Positions 6,122-14,018 of a stretch of 14,408 bases of DNA are shown here, one piece after another. The DNA lies in the NCBI GenBank assembly GCA_009922405.1, contig RFVZ01000044.1, forward strand, positions 1 through 14,408, written 5' to 3'. Both the position numbers and the translations under genes were made by a program. Position 1 is the first letter of the stretch. Every line of letters starts with the position of its first letter. Origin of the DNA: Betaproteobacteria bacterium (GTDB lineage Bacteria > Pseudomonadota > Gammaproteobacteria > Burkholderiales > Burkholderiaceae_E). The notes beneath the pieces were generated by a model. It did not search any database. It was not told the DNA's origin and saw only the letters and a list, made by a program, of their open reading frames with translations.

Positions 6122-6943
6122 ATGAAACTCGTTCAATTGATCCGACAGGGCGCGCTCCGCTTAGCGGTGCTCTTAGCGGCTTCGCTTTGCGTCATCCCCG
6201 CGCTGGCGCAAATCAAGCCCGAGCGCACTGATCTGGGGGGGACCGCGAAGTCGATCCTCTGGGTTGGCAATAGTTTTTTCTATTACAACAACAGCATGCA
6301 TAACGTTTTTGGGTCAATCGCGCGTGAAGCGATGCCCGGGCAGAACGTTCGCGGGGTTTCGGTGACGATCAGCGGATCGGGTCTCGACTGGCATGACATG
6401 GATTCACTGTTGCGCCCCGATGGGATCGGCCGTTACTCGTTCGTGGGCGACAACGAAATCCGTGTCAACCCGGCAGGCAAGCAATTCGATGCCGTGATCA
6501 TGATGGATTGCAGCCAGTGTCCGGTGCATCCCCAGTTGAAGCCAGTCTTTCATCAGTTCGCCCGCAAGCATTCTGAGACGATCGTTCGCAGCGGCATGCA
6601 ACCGGTCCTGTTCATGTCGTGGGCCTACAAAGACAAGCCCGCAATGACGCAACCACTGGCGGACGAATACACCAAGGCCGGTAACGATAACAACGCGCTG
6701 GTTATCCCTGCCGGGCTAGCATTTGCACGCGCCATCAGCAAAGCCCCGGACCTGGAGCTCTATCAGGCTGACAAACGTCACCCCAGCGTTGCTGGGACTT
6801 ATCTCGCGGCTTGCACAAGCTTTGCCGCGCTTTATGGAAAATCCCCGGTTGGCGTCCGCTTTGACGCGGGATTGGGCGCCGAGCGCGCAGCGATGCTGCA
6901 GCAAACCGCCTGGGAAACTGTGCAGGATTATTTCAAACGCTGA
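6122..6943 (+). CDS. Exported SGNH/GDSL-hydrolase-like protein
   Basis: This is a predicted periplasmic protein of 273 residues. Residues 1-29 are a clear Sec signal peptide ending ALA|Q. Block I of the SGNH fold is ILWVGNSFFYYNNSMH, with the candidate nucleophile S51. Block V is D217-K-R-H220-P, the Asp/His of the triad. The strand VIMMDCSQCPVHP stands where the usual GxND block III would be, so the oxyanion Asn is not obvious and a CxxC takes its place. It resembles the DUF4886-like SGNH proteins. The start at 6122 is preferred over an ATG at 6029 because it puts the signal at the N-terminus, although no strong Shine-Dalgarno is seen. It ends 5 bp before the convergent MATE gene. The substrate is unknown; an acyl or acetyl ester is likely by family. 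Confidence 0.82.
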   Translation: MKLVQLIRQGALRLAVLLAASLCVIPALAQIKPERTDLGGTAKSILWVGNSFFYYNNSMHNVFGSIAREAMPGQNVRGVSVTISGSGLDWHDMDSLLRPDGIGRYSFVGDNEIRVNPAGKQFDAVIMMDCSQCPVHPQLKPVFHQFARKHSETIVRSGMQPVLFMSWAYKDKPAMTQPLADEYTKAGNDNNALVIPAGLAFARAISKAPDLELYQADKRHPSVAGTYLAACTSFAALYGKSPVGVRFDAGLGAERAAMLQQTAWETVQDYFKR

Positions 6944-6948
6944 CGCCT

Positions 6949-8265
6949 TCACCCCCAACGGGCGAATTTGACGATGAGGGCGGTGGAGATTCCGTAAACC
7001 GCCATGCCAGCCCCAACGAGCGCAAAGATCATCCATGGCGGTGACTGCAAATAGGCCAGCAAAGCGCCACCCGCAGCGACCACGGTCAGCCGCGCGACGC
7101 CTGCAAAAACCGGCCCGATCGCTTTCCCCGCGCCCAAAGACGAAAAATAAAGCGACAAGCCGAGCCCAAAAAAACCATAGAAAGGCCCGGCCCACTGGAA
7201 GTAACTTGATGCGGACTGCAAGACCGAAGGCTCTTTGGAATACAACGAAGTCCACAGGTCCGGGGCCAGCATAACGATCAAACCCAGGGCGCTCAAAACC
7301 GCTGTGGCCAACGCGGCGGCGGTCCAGGCCGCCATACGGGCCCGCGCAATATTGCCGGCACCGATCGCCATACCAACAATTGGTACCGAAGCCACCCCGA
7401 TCGCAAAAGCAATCGGCACGAGCAGGAATTCAAGACGAGTCCCGATCCCATAACCGGCCAGGGCCTGGGTACCAAACGTTGACACCAGGCGAGTCAGAAT
7501 CAAGATGGTCGCCACGGTCATCACTGGCGAGATACAAGCCACCGCACCGACGCGCAGAATGTCAGACAGGTTTTGACGGTCAATCGGCGTGCTGCGCACA
7601 TTCAGTTGAATCCGCCCCCGACCGGATGCCAGGTAACTCCACAAAAACAGCGCACCACCCAGATTGGCTAGAACACCGCCTGCCGCCACGCCATGCATGC
7701 CCAATTGCGGCAATGGGCCCCAACCCAAACCCAACGCACCGCCGAACACCACCTGCGCCAGGGCCAGCACAAAGAGCGTCACCGAAGGCACACGCATGTT
7801 TCCACTGCCCCGAATCACCGACGACAAGGTATTCACGATCCAAACGAAGATCGAACCCAAAAAGGCGACTTGGCAATATGCAAACGCCTCGTTCAGCGCC
7901 TCACCCTGCCCGCCTAAGCTCGACATCATGAAGTGGCCAAACAATTCAAGGGCCACCATAAAGGCGGTGCCAAAAGCAATGCCAATCCAAAGGGCGTGCA
8001 CGGCCAGCACGTTGGCCCGGTCGACATCACCAGCCCCCAAGGCTCGGCTCACGGCCGAAGATACGCCACCCCCCATCGCCCCCGCGGACATCATGGTCTG
8101 GAGCATCACAAAAGGAAACACCAGTGCCATACCAGCGAGTGCTGGGGCGCCGAATTGCCCGACGTAACTAGTTTCTGCAATGGCAGCCAGCGCGGTTGCC
8201 AACATGGCGACCATGTTGGGTAACGAAAACCGCAACAGGATCGGCAGAATCGGGCCCGTCAACAC
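6949..8265 (-). CDS. MATE family efflux transporter
   Basis: This is a multidrug and toxic compound extrusion (MATE) transporter, a cation-coupled inner-membrane exporter of 438 residues with about 12 hydrophobic segments. The first, LTGPILPILLRFSLPNMVAML, is the characteristic N-terminal element. SSAVSRALGAGDVDRA and the second-half GMAIGAGNIARARMA are the two repeat-equivalent loops that mark the two-lobe MATE fold. The GTG at 8265 is the only reasonable start: the frame hits a stop shortly upstream, and a TTG follows directly. It overlaps the RND permease stop by 7 bases, so it is probably translationally coupled to it. The substrates are unknown, and which cation (Na+ or H+) drives it cannot be read from the sequence. 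Confidence 0.93.
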   Translation of the reverse strand: MLTGPILPILLRFSLPNMVAMLATALAAIAETSYVGQFGAPALAGMALVFPFVMLQTMMSAGAMGGGVSSAVSRALGAGDVDRANVLAVHALWIGIAFGTAFMVALELFGHFMMSSLGGQGEALNEAFAYCQVAFLGSIFVWIVNTLSSVIRGSGNMRVPSVTLFVLALAQVVFGGALGLGWGPLPQLGMHGVAAGGVLANLGGALFLWSYLASGRGRIQLNVRSTPIDRQNLSDILRVGAVACISPVMTVATILILTRLVSTFGTQALAGYGIGTRLEFLLVPIAFAIGVASVPIVGMAIGAGNIARARMAAWTAAALATAVLSALGLIVMLAPDLWTSLYSKEPSVLQSASSYFQWAGPFYGFFGLGLSLYFSSLGAGKAIGPVFAGVARLTVVAAGGALLAYLQSPPWMIFALVGAGMAVYGISTALIVKFARWG

Positions 8266-11200
8266 GGACCGTCGCCAGCCAGCTTAACCTCAGGAGTCAC
8301 GATCGGACCCCGACCGCTGAATCGGTCGAGGGCCAGGTAGATCACTGGCGTGATGTAAAGCGTCACGGCCTGCGAAAACACCAAACCACCGACAACGGCC
8401 AGCCCTAAGGGTTGGCGCAGTTCAGCACCCGCGCCAAGGCCCAGCGCGATCGGGAGCGCGCCCATCAAAGCCGCAAGTGTCGTCATCATAATGGGACGAA
8501 AACGCGTGATGCAGGCTTCACGGATGGCTAACGGGGGCGTCAGTCCTCGATGGCGCTGCGCGTCGAGCGCAAAGTCGATCATCATGATCGCGTTTTTCTT
8601 GACGATCCCGATCAAGAGCAAGATCCCAATCGTCGCAATCAACGTCAAATCCATCCCAAAGATCATCAACGTGCCGAGCGCACCCACGGCCGCCGATGGC
8701 AAACCAGCCAGGATCGTAATCGGATGGATAAAGCTCTCGTAAAGAATGCCAAGTAGTACGTAGATCACCAGCAAGGCCGCCCCAATCAGGATGGCCTGGT
8801 TACCCTGAGATTTCTGAAAAACTGCCGCATCACCACCGTAACGCGTGCTGATCGACGAGGGCATTCCGAGCGATTCGCGCAACCGATCAATCTTGTTAGT
8901 GGCATCACCGAGGGCAGCACCCGGAGCCAGATTGAAAGAGACCGTCACGGCCTGCAACTGTCCGACGTGATTAATGGAAGTTGGCCCTACCGCGCGCTGA
9001 ATCGTTGCGAATGCTGACAGGGGGACGAGCGCCCCGGTGCTTGAGCGAACGTAGATGCTGCCGAGCGCCGATTCATCTTTCTTGTCTTCGGGCGCAAACT
9101 CGGAAATCACCTGATAACTATCAGTCGCCAGATAAATCGTCGAAACCTGACGTTCACCAAAAGCGCTAAAAAGCGCAGTTCGGACCGCGTCCATGGATAC
9201 ATTCAGGGTGTTGGCGCGTTCGCGGTCGATCTGAATTGCCCCCTGAAGCCCACGTAACTGCGAATCACTGGTGACATCGCGAAACAAAGGGTCGCTCCGC
9301 AGCTTCTCCTGAAGTTTCACGGCCCATTCATTGATTTCCTCGGCCTTCACGCTCTGCAGGATGTACTGGTACTGCGCCTTACTGAACCGGGCGCCGAGTT
9401 GAAGGTTTTGGATCGGTCGCATGAACAAGGAAATGCCGGCCACCTCACGCACTTTTTTGCGCAGCCGCTCAATCACCTGCTTAACCGGTGGGCGCTGCTC
9501 CCGGGGCTTCAACTGGACAAACATACGCCCGGAATTTTGTGCGCCCGTCCCTCCGTTGAAGGATCCGACCGTTGCGACAGCGGGATCGGCCCGAAGGATG
9601 GCTGCGGCCTGGCTCTGGAGTCGGACCATTTCCGGGAACGAAGTGTCCTCCGCCGCCTCTGTGGTGACCGTGATCTGTCCGATGTCTTCCTCGGGAAAAA
9701 ACCCCTTCGGGATCGCCATGAAAAGCCAGACTGTCACGCCAAGGGTGGTGAACGCCAGGAGCAACATCAGCTTTCGAAACCGAAGCGCGCTGTCGAGTGA
9801 ACGGCTATATGCAGCGAGCAACGCATCAAACGCACGCTCAAAAATCCGAATAACCACTGAGTGCCGGGTTCCTGGGGCTTCCGTGGTTAAAAAACGGCTT
9901 GCCAACATTGGGACAATCGTTAGCGAAGCAAACGCTGAGACGATGATCGAAAGACCGACAATGACCGCAAATTCATGGAACAGGAGACCGATCACTCCGG
10001 GCATGAAGAAGATCGGAATGAAGACTGCGATTAGGGACGAGGAAATCGAGAGGATGGTGAATCCGACCTCACGCGAGCCCTTGAGAGCCGCCTGAAACGG
10101 GTCCATCCCAGCCTCGACATACCGAATAATGTTCTCGAGCATCACAATCGCATCATCGACAACCAACCCCACTGCGAGGGTCAGGCCGAGCAGCGAAATG
10201 TTGTCAAGACTGTAATTCAGGCCCCATAACAAAGCGATCGCACCGATCAGGGAGATCGGCAGCGAGAGGGTCGGGATGATGGTCGCGACGATTCTGCGTA
10301 AGAACAGAAAGATAACGAGAACCACGAGGACGATCGTGCCAACCAGTGTCAGCATCACGTCGTGCAAGGATTCGCGCACTGAGATCGACCGGTCGTTGAC
10401 CGGTGTCAGATTCACGGACTGAGGGAGTTGGCTACGCAATGTGCCCAGAAGCGCTCTTGCAGCGTCGACAATCTTGACTGTATTGGCACCCGGCTGACGC
10501 AAGATGGCTAAGGTGATTGATGGCTCGCCATTCAGGTTGGCATAGGTCTTGACCGATTCAAAACTGTCCTCAACGTCCGCAACGTCCTTGAGCCGCACGG
10601 GATTACCACCACGGTTACTGACAATCAGATTGGCGAATTCCGTCGCGTTACGCAGTTGTCGGTTGGCCTGAAGCGTCAACATCTGCCGACTGCCGTCCAG
10701 CGTTCCAACCGGCGTATTGACGTTGGATGCGCGAAGTGCGGTCGACAACTCATCAAGACTCAGATTGCGCGCCGTCAGATCGGCTGGTCGCACACGCACG
10801 CGCACGGCGTAGCGTTTGGCACCAAAGATATTGACTTGAGCCACCCCATCGAGGGTCGACAACAACGGCGAAACCAAATGCTCGGCGTAGTCATTCAGAT
10901 CTGACATCGGGATCGAGGGTGATGTCATCGCAATAAAAAGAATCGGCGAGTCCGCTGGATTCACTTTTCGATACGACGGCGGAATCGTCATTTCGACCGG
11001 CAAAGTCCGTTGCGCCCGCAAGAGCGCGGCCTGTACATCCAGGGCGGCGCCATCAATCGCGCGACCTTCTTCGAATTCAAGCGTGAGCGTCGTGTTACCC
11101 AAGGTACTGGACGAGCTAATGATGCTCAAACCCGGGATGGTCTGGAACTGCTTCTCGAGGGCCAGTGCGACCGAGCTGGCCATGGTCTCAGGACTTGCAC

Positions 11201-11357
11201 CGGGCAGCGTCGCCGACACACTGATGGTTGGCGTGTCGTAGGTCGGAAGTGCAGCAATCGGAATACTGCGGTAGGCAATGACCCCGGCCAACACCATTGC
11301 AAGATTCAGCAACACGGTCATCACCGGGCGCCGAATGAAGAGTTCCGAAAGATTCAT
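8259..11357 (-). CDS. RND (HAE1, MdtB/C-like) efflux permease
   Basis: This is an inner-membrane proton-driven exporter of 1032 residues, the usual RND length. The start FIRRPVMTVLLNLAMVLAG is the first transmembrane helix. The phrase PPSYRKVNPADSPI near residue 126 and the stretch KGSREVGFTILSISSSLIAVFIP at 426 resemble MdtB/MdtC more than AcrB. The proton relay is intact: D401-D402 in helix 4, K921, R952 and T959 match AcrB D407/D408, K940, R971 and T978. Only one permease gene is present, so a homotrimer is expected, unlike the MdtBC pair. The ATG overlaps the adaptor stop (ATGA), and its own stop overlaps the MATE start. The outer-membrane factor must be encoded elsewhere. Confidence 0.95.
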   Translation of the reverse strand: MNLSELFIRRPVMTVLLNLAMVLAGVIAYRSIPIAALPTYDTPTISVSATLPGASPETMASSVALALEKQFQTIPGLSIISSSSTLGNTTLTLEFEEGRAIDGAALDVQAALLRAQRTLPVEMTIPPSYRKVNPADSPILFIAMTSPSIPMSDLNDYAEHLVSPLLSTLDGVAQVNIFGAKRYAVRVRVRPADLTARNLSLDELSTALRASNVNTPVGTLDGSRQMLTLQANRQLRNATEFANLIVSNRGGNPVRLKDVADVEDSFESVKTYANLNGEPSITLAILRQPGANTVKIVDAARALLGTLRSQLPQSVNLTPVNDRSISVRESLHDVMLTLVGTIVLVVLVIFLFLRRIVATIIPTLSLPISLIGAIALLWGLNYSLDNISLLGLTLAVGLVVDDAIVMLENIIRYVEAGMDPFQAALKGSREVGFTILSISSSLIAVFIPIFFMPGVIGLLFHEFAVIVGLSIIVSAFASLTIVPMLASRFLTTEAPGTRHSVVIRIFERAFDALLAAYSRSLDSALRFRKLMLLLAFTTLGVTVWLFMAIPKGFFPEEDIGQITVTTEAAEDTSFPEMVRLQSQAAAILRADPAVATVGSFNGGTGAQNSGRMFVQLKPREQRPPVKQVIERLRKKVREVAGISLFMRPIQNLQLGARFSKAQYQYILQSVKAEEINEWAVKLQEKLRSDPLFRDVTSDSQLRGLQGAIQIDRERANTLNVSMDAVRTALFSAFGERQVSTIYLATDSYQVISEFAPEDKKDESALGSIYVRSSTGALVPLSAFATIQRAVGPTSINHVGQLQAVTVSFNLAPGAALGDATNKIDRLRESLGMPSSISTRYGGDAAVFQKSQGNQAILIGAALLVIYVLLGILYESFIHPITILAGLPSAAVGALGTLMIFGMDLTLIATIGILLLIGIVKKNAIMMIDFALDAQRHRGLTPPLAIREACITRFRPIMMTTLAALMGALPIALGLGAGAELRQPLGLAVVGGLVFSQAVTLYITPVIYLALDRFSGRGPIVTPEVKLAGDGPC

Positions 11358-12640
11358 GGGGCGGCTTTTTTGGGAGCACCACCGGGGGTGCGCTCAACCA
11401 CAGCCCCGCCAGGGCGGAGATTTTGCCGCCCATCAAGGACCAGTTTTTCACCCGCCTTGACCCCGGTCACCGCAGCATCTTCCCCCTCCACGGCCACGAC
11501 CTTGACGGGGCGCAACGCGACCTTGCCGTCTTCAACTACGTAGACAATCGAGCCACGAACGCTTTCGACGATCACGGCCTGGGGCACGACGATCGCGTCG
11601 TCGAGGGTGCGCAGCGTCAGGCTGGTCTGCACAAAAGCACCGGGCCAAAGCTTGCGGTCCCGATTGTCGAAGCGCGCCTTCACTTTGATCGTTCCCGAAC
11701 TGGGATCAACGGCGTTGTCGACAAACTGCAGGCGTCCGACCGACTTGCCGGCATTGGCAGGCAAGCTTGCCGAAACGGCAGCCCGCCCCGATTCGAGGGC
11801 ACTCAACAGATCACCAAGATAGCGCTGGGGCACGCTAAACGCGACATTGACCGGGTCGAGTTGGGTCAATGTTGCCAATGTCGTGACGTTGGCCTGGACC
11901 GCTGAGCCGACATACACCGGCACGACGCCCAGGCGACCCGAACTGGGCGCTTTCACCTGGGCATAGTCCAGTGCAACCTTTGCCGCATCAACCGCTGCAC
12001 GATCGGCACCGATCGCAGCGAGTTGCGCATTGACCGATGCCTGGCTGGTATCCACCGCCCCCTGAGAAATGAAATTCTTAACCAGGAGTTCCTGATTGCG
12101 GGCGAGTTGGCGTTGCGCATCCATCAACGTCGCCTCGTCCTTGGCCATCTGCGCCCTCAACTTGGCGACATTGGCCTCATCACTGCGCGAGTCCAGCGTA
12201 AACAACAGTTCGCCCGCCCGAACAAACTGGCCCTCGGCGACGTGAACCTTCGTGATCACGCTACTGACCTGCGGACGTACTTCAACGCTCGCCATCGGAA
12301 CGACAGTACCCGTCGCCTGAAGCGAAATCGGCAGCGATCGCTTCTGCGCGAGCACTGTGGTCACGCTGACCGGTGGAGCGGGTGGGGTTGTTGGGGCAGA
12401 TTGCGCAGGTTGCGCAGGTTGCGCGGGTTGCGCGGTTGGCGTGGCCGCGCTTGCAGAAGCAGTCGGAGGCGCCGATGAGGAACTCGCCCCCTCGCTTTTT
12501 GGCGCCGGAGAAACCAATGACTGAATCTTGTCGCAGCCCGGCAAGACAACGCCCGCCAACATCAGCAAGCCAAACAACTTGGGGCGTAACGGCTTCAACA
12601 TCATTGTTGTTCTTGGCGACTTTTTGAAGTTGGGGATCAT
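11354..12640 (-). CDS. RND periplasmic adaptor lipoprotein (MdtA-like)
   Basis: This is a membrane-fusion (HlyD/AcrA-type) subunit linking the RND permease to an outer-membrane channel, 428 residues. The signal ends in LPGC, so it is predicted to be a lipoprotein. A low-complexity Ser/Ala/Pro linker with repeated PAQ follows. The lipoyl half-motif ATGTVVPMASVEVRPQVSS is next, then the coiled-coil hairpin (QMAKDEATLMDAQRQLARNQELL) and the second lipoyl half VKAPSSGRLGVVPV. The beta-barrel (DPVNVAFSVPQRYL) and membrane-proximal domain (IVVPQAVI) follow. The start may instead be ATG 12604, which begins MMLKPLRPKLFG and puts the signal at the very N-terminus; neither start has a strong ribosome site. 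It is the first gene of the three-gene transport unit. Confidence 0.94.
   Translation of the reverse strand: MIPNFKKSPRTTMMLKPLRPKLFGLLMLAGVVLPGCDKIQSLVSPAPKSEGASSSSAPPTASASAATPTAQPAQPAQPAQSAPTTPPAPPVSVTTVLAQKRSLPISLQATGTVVPMASVEVRPQVSSVITKVHVAEGQFVRAGELLFTLDSRSDEANVAKLRAQMAKDEATLMDAQRQLARNQELLVKNFISQGAVDTSQASVNAQLAAIGADRAAVDAAKVALDYAQVKAPSSGRLGVVPVYVGSAVQANVTTLATLTQLDPVNVAFSVPQRYLGDLLSALESGRAAVSASLPANAGKSVGRLQFVDNAVDPSSGTIKVKARFDNRDRKLWPGAFVQTSLTLRTLDDAIVVPQAVIVESVRGSIVYVVEDGKVALRPVKVVAVEGEDAAVTGVKAGEKLVLDGRQNLRPGGAVVERTPGGAPKKAAP
12401..12436. repeat. Four 9-bp tandem units encoding Pro-Ala-Gln
   Basis: TTGCGCAGG, TTGCGCAGG, TTGCGCGGG and TTGCGCGGT on the plus strand encode the PAQ linker of the adaptor on the minus strand. 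This is an in-frame, slippage-prone array in the segment between lipid anchor and body. Confidence 0.85.
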
Positions 12641-12642
12641 CG

Positions 12643-12666
12643 CTCAAATTGACGTTTGAGCAAACG
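12643..12666. promoter_or_regulatory. Overlapping palindromes before the RND/MATE operon
   Basis: CTCAAA (12643-12648) mirrors TTTGAG (12655-12660) across a 6-base gap. CGTTTG (12653-12658) mirrors CAAACG (12661-12666) across AG. They lie directly before the longer adaptor start, within the 79-bp gap after the photolyase-like gene. This is the expected place for a TetR- or MarR-type operator of a drug-efflux operon, but no regulator gene is in the window. Confidence 0.4.
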
Positions 12667-12719
12667 GAGAAGGGTCAGGGACACGGATGCAGGTGCGATT
12701 AAAGCAACGATTCAGCCTG

Positions 12720-13979
12720 TTACAGCAACCCTCCAGCCTGTTCGATTCCGCGGGTAGCCCGGGACCACCATTGCGAAAAACTTGCGCACGGTCGCTCCAC
12801 GAGGGGAAACAAGGCGGGCGCCGGGTCCAGATCAGCCTGCCATTCCGGCAGATGAGGATCGGCAACCGTTCGAACCCTTGAAGCATCGACCAACGCTGCG
12901 CCAAGGCTTTCCGAGTCTAGAAACCATCGGTGCGGCGTTAATTCCGCCATCGCTGCGTCCACCCAGCGCCATCGTGCCTCGGACCATGGCCAATCGCGGT
13001 GGTATTCACTCGGATAGACCCCGATCGTGACGTAACCATCGGGGAGATCTGCTGGAGGTGGGCGCAGCGCCCACGGATGGACAAGCCAAACCGTGCGTCC
13101 CCGCACCAAGAAATTGTCGGTGCTGGCAATGGTGGGATGGGCGGGGGCGAGATCTGCCGGAGGACTGTGCAATAGCGGTGGCTCGACGACCGAATCCAGA
13201 CGGCCAGCCACCACTTGTCCCTTTGGTGGCTGCGGGCGTGCGGTCCGGGCCATTTGCTCCAGTTCTTCATACGAACGGTCAATCACCGTTCCAAAGCTGT
13301 GCCACCTGAGGGGTGCGAAGCGCGCAACGTTTTCAGCATTGAACAAATAAGGCTTGTGACTGCCCGTGCCCGCAACCCATTGCCAGCTCAGATGATTGCT
13401 GGCGAGATCCCCATCCAGAAGATGTGACACCAACCAGTCGGCGCCAGCACGCCAGTGCACTTGACGCACATGTACGACGTAGCTTGCGAGCCACATCCGG
13501 GCGTGATTGTGGAGGGTTCCGGTGGCGTAAAGCGTGCGCACGGACTCGTCGATGACCGGTATGCCAGTTCGTGCCTGCCGAATATCGAGCGGCAGATGCG
13601 GCGAGTAGGTCTCATTGGGAAGAGGTCCGGGATGAATCGATTGAAAAATACTCGCCCCCCGATGGGCCCAGACATGGCGGTAAAACTCGCGCCAGCCAAA
13701 TTCGTACACCAGTTTGTGATCAATCGTCAGGCGATCACGACTGAGCACATCACTGAGAACCTCCTGCAATGTGACCAATCCATGGGTCAGATACGGTGAA
13801 AGACCGGTGGCAGCCCCCCCGAGATCGTTGCGCGTTCGCGCATAGTCGGCCGGCCGAACACAACCTACGCGCTGCATCGCAGCAACGCGGGAAGGCTTTA
13901 AATTTTCGTCAAAAAGGTGTTCCAATCGAGGTCCAGGTACGTTAAAAAAGGGTTTCCCTTTATGCCATCGGTCAATCAT
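12720..13979 (-). CDS. Photolyase/cryptochrome-like FAD protein lacking the N-terminal antenna domain
   Basis: This protein has 419 residues. Residues 30-245 match the FAD-binding helical domain of the photolyase/cryptochrome family: GLSPYLTHG at 59-67 (phosphate contact), EFGWREFYRHVW at 93-104, TGIPVIDESVRTLYATG at 138-154, HNHARMWLAS at 158-167, and DGDLASNHLSWQW at 189-201. The last holds the Asn near flavin N5 and the first tryptophan of the electron-transfer chain. The alpha/beta antenna domain that normally precedes it (about 200 residues) is missing. Instead, residues 290-380 carry strand/helix pieces (VWLVHPWAL, YVTIGVYPSE, ARWRWVDAAMAEL) that look Rossmann-like. Light-driven DNA repair or photosensing is possible. 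The ATG at 13979 lacks a clear ribosome site. The stop lies 79 bp before the adaptor gene on the same strand. Confidence 0.88.
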   Translation of the reverse strand: MIDRWHKGKPFFNVPGPRLEHLFDENLKPSRVAAMQRVGCVRPADYARTRNDLGGAATGLSPYLTHGLVTLQEVLSDVLSRDRLTIDHKLVYEFGWREFYRHVWAHRGASIFQSIHPGPLPNETYSPHLPLDIRQARTGIPVIDESVRTLYATGTLHNHARMWLASYVVHVRQVHWRAGADWLVSHLLDGDLASNHLSWQWVAGTGSHKPYLFNAENVARFAPLRWHSFGTVIDRSYEELEQMARTARPQPPKGQVVAGRLDSVVEPPLLHSPPADLAPAHPTIASTDNFLVRGRTVWLVHPWALRPPPADLPDGYVTIGVYPSEYHRDWPWSEARWRWVDAAMAELTPHRWFLDSESLGAALVDASRVRTVADPHLPEWQADLDPAPALFPLVERPCASFSQWWSRATRGIEQAGGLL

Positions 13980-13991
13980 GACGGATACTAT

Positions 13992-14002
13992 TAAGGGTTA
14001 AC
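13992..14002. promoter_or_regulatory. TAAGGGTTAAC motif in divergent intergenic region
   Basis: This 11-bp string lies in the 39-bp gap between the photolyase-like gene and the CBS-domain gene. It is identical to the left part of the palindrome at 5467-5482. A weak TACTAT (13986-13991) beside it could be a -10 for the plus strand. A shared regulator site is the inference; no regulator is identified. Confidence 0.35.
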
Positions 14003-14018
14003 ACTGGAGAGACACCCA

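Noticed and set aside
7380..8167. Long plus-strand frames (183 and 167 residues)
   Set aside because: They are antisense to the MATE transporter membrane segments and have no recognisable domains.
9421..10095. 224-residue open frame on the plus strand
   Set aside because: It is antisense to the RND permease, whose domains and proton-relay residues are clear; Ser/Arg-rich composition is typical of a shadow frame.
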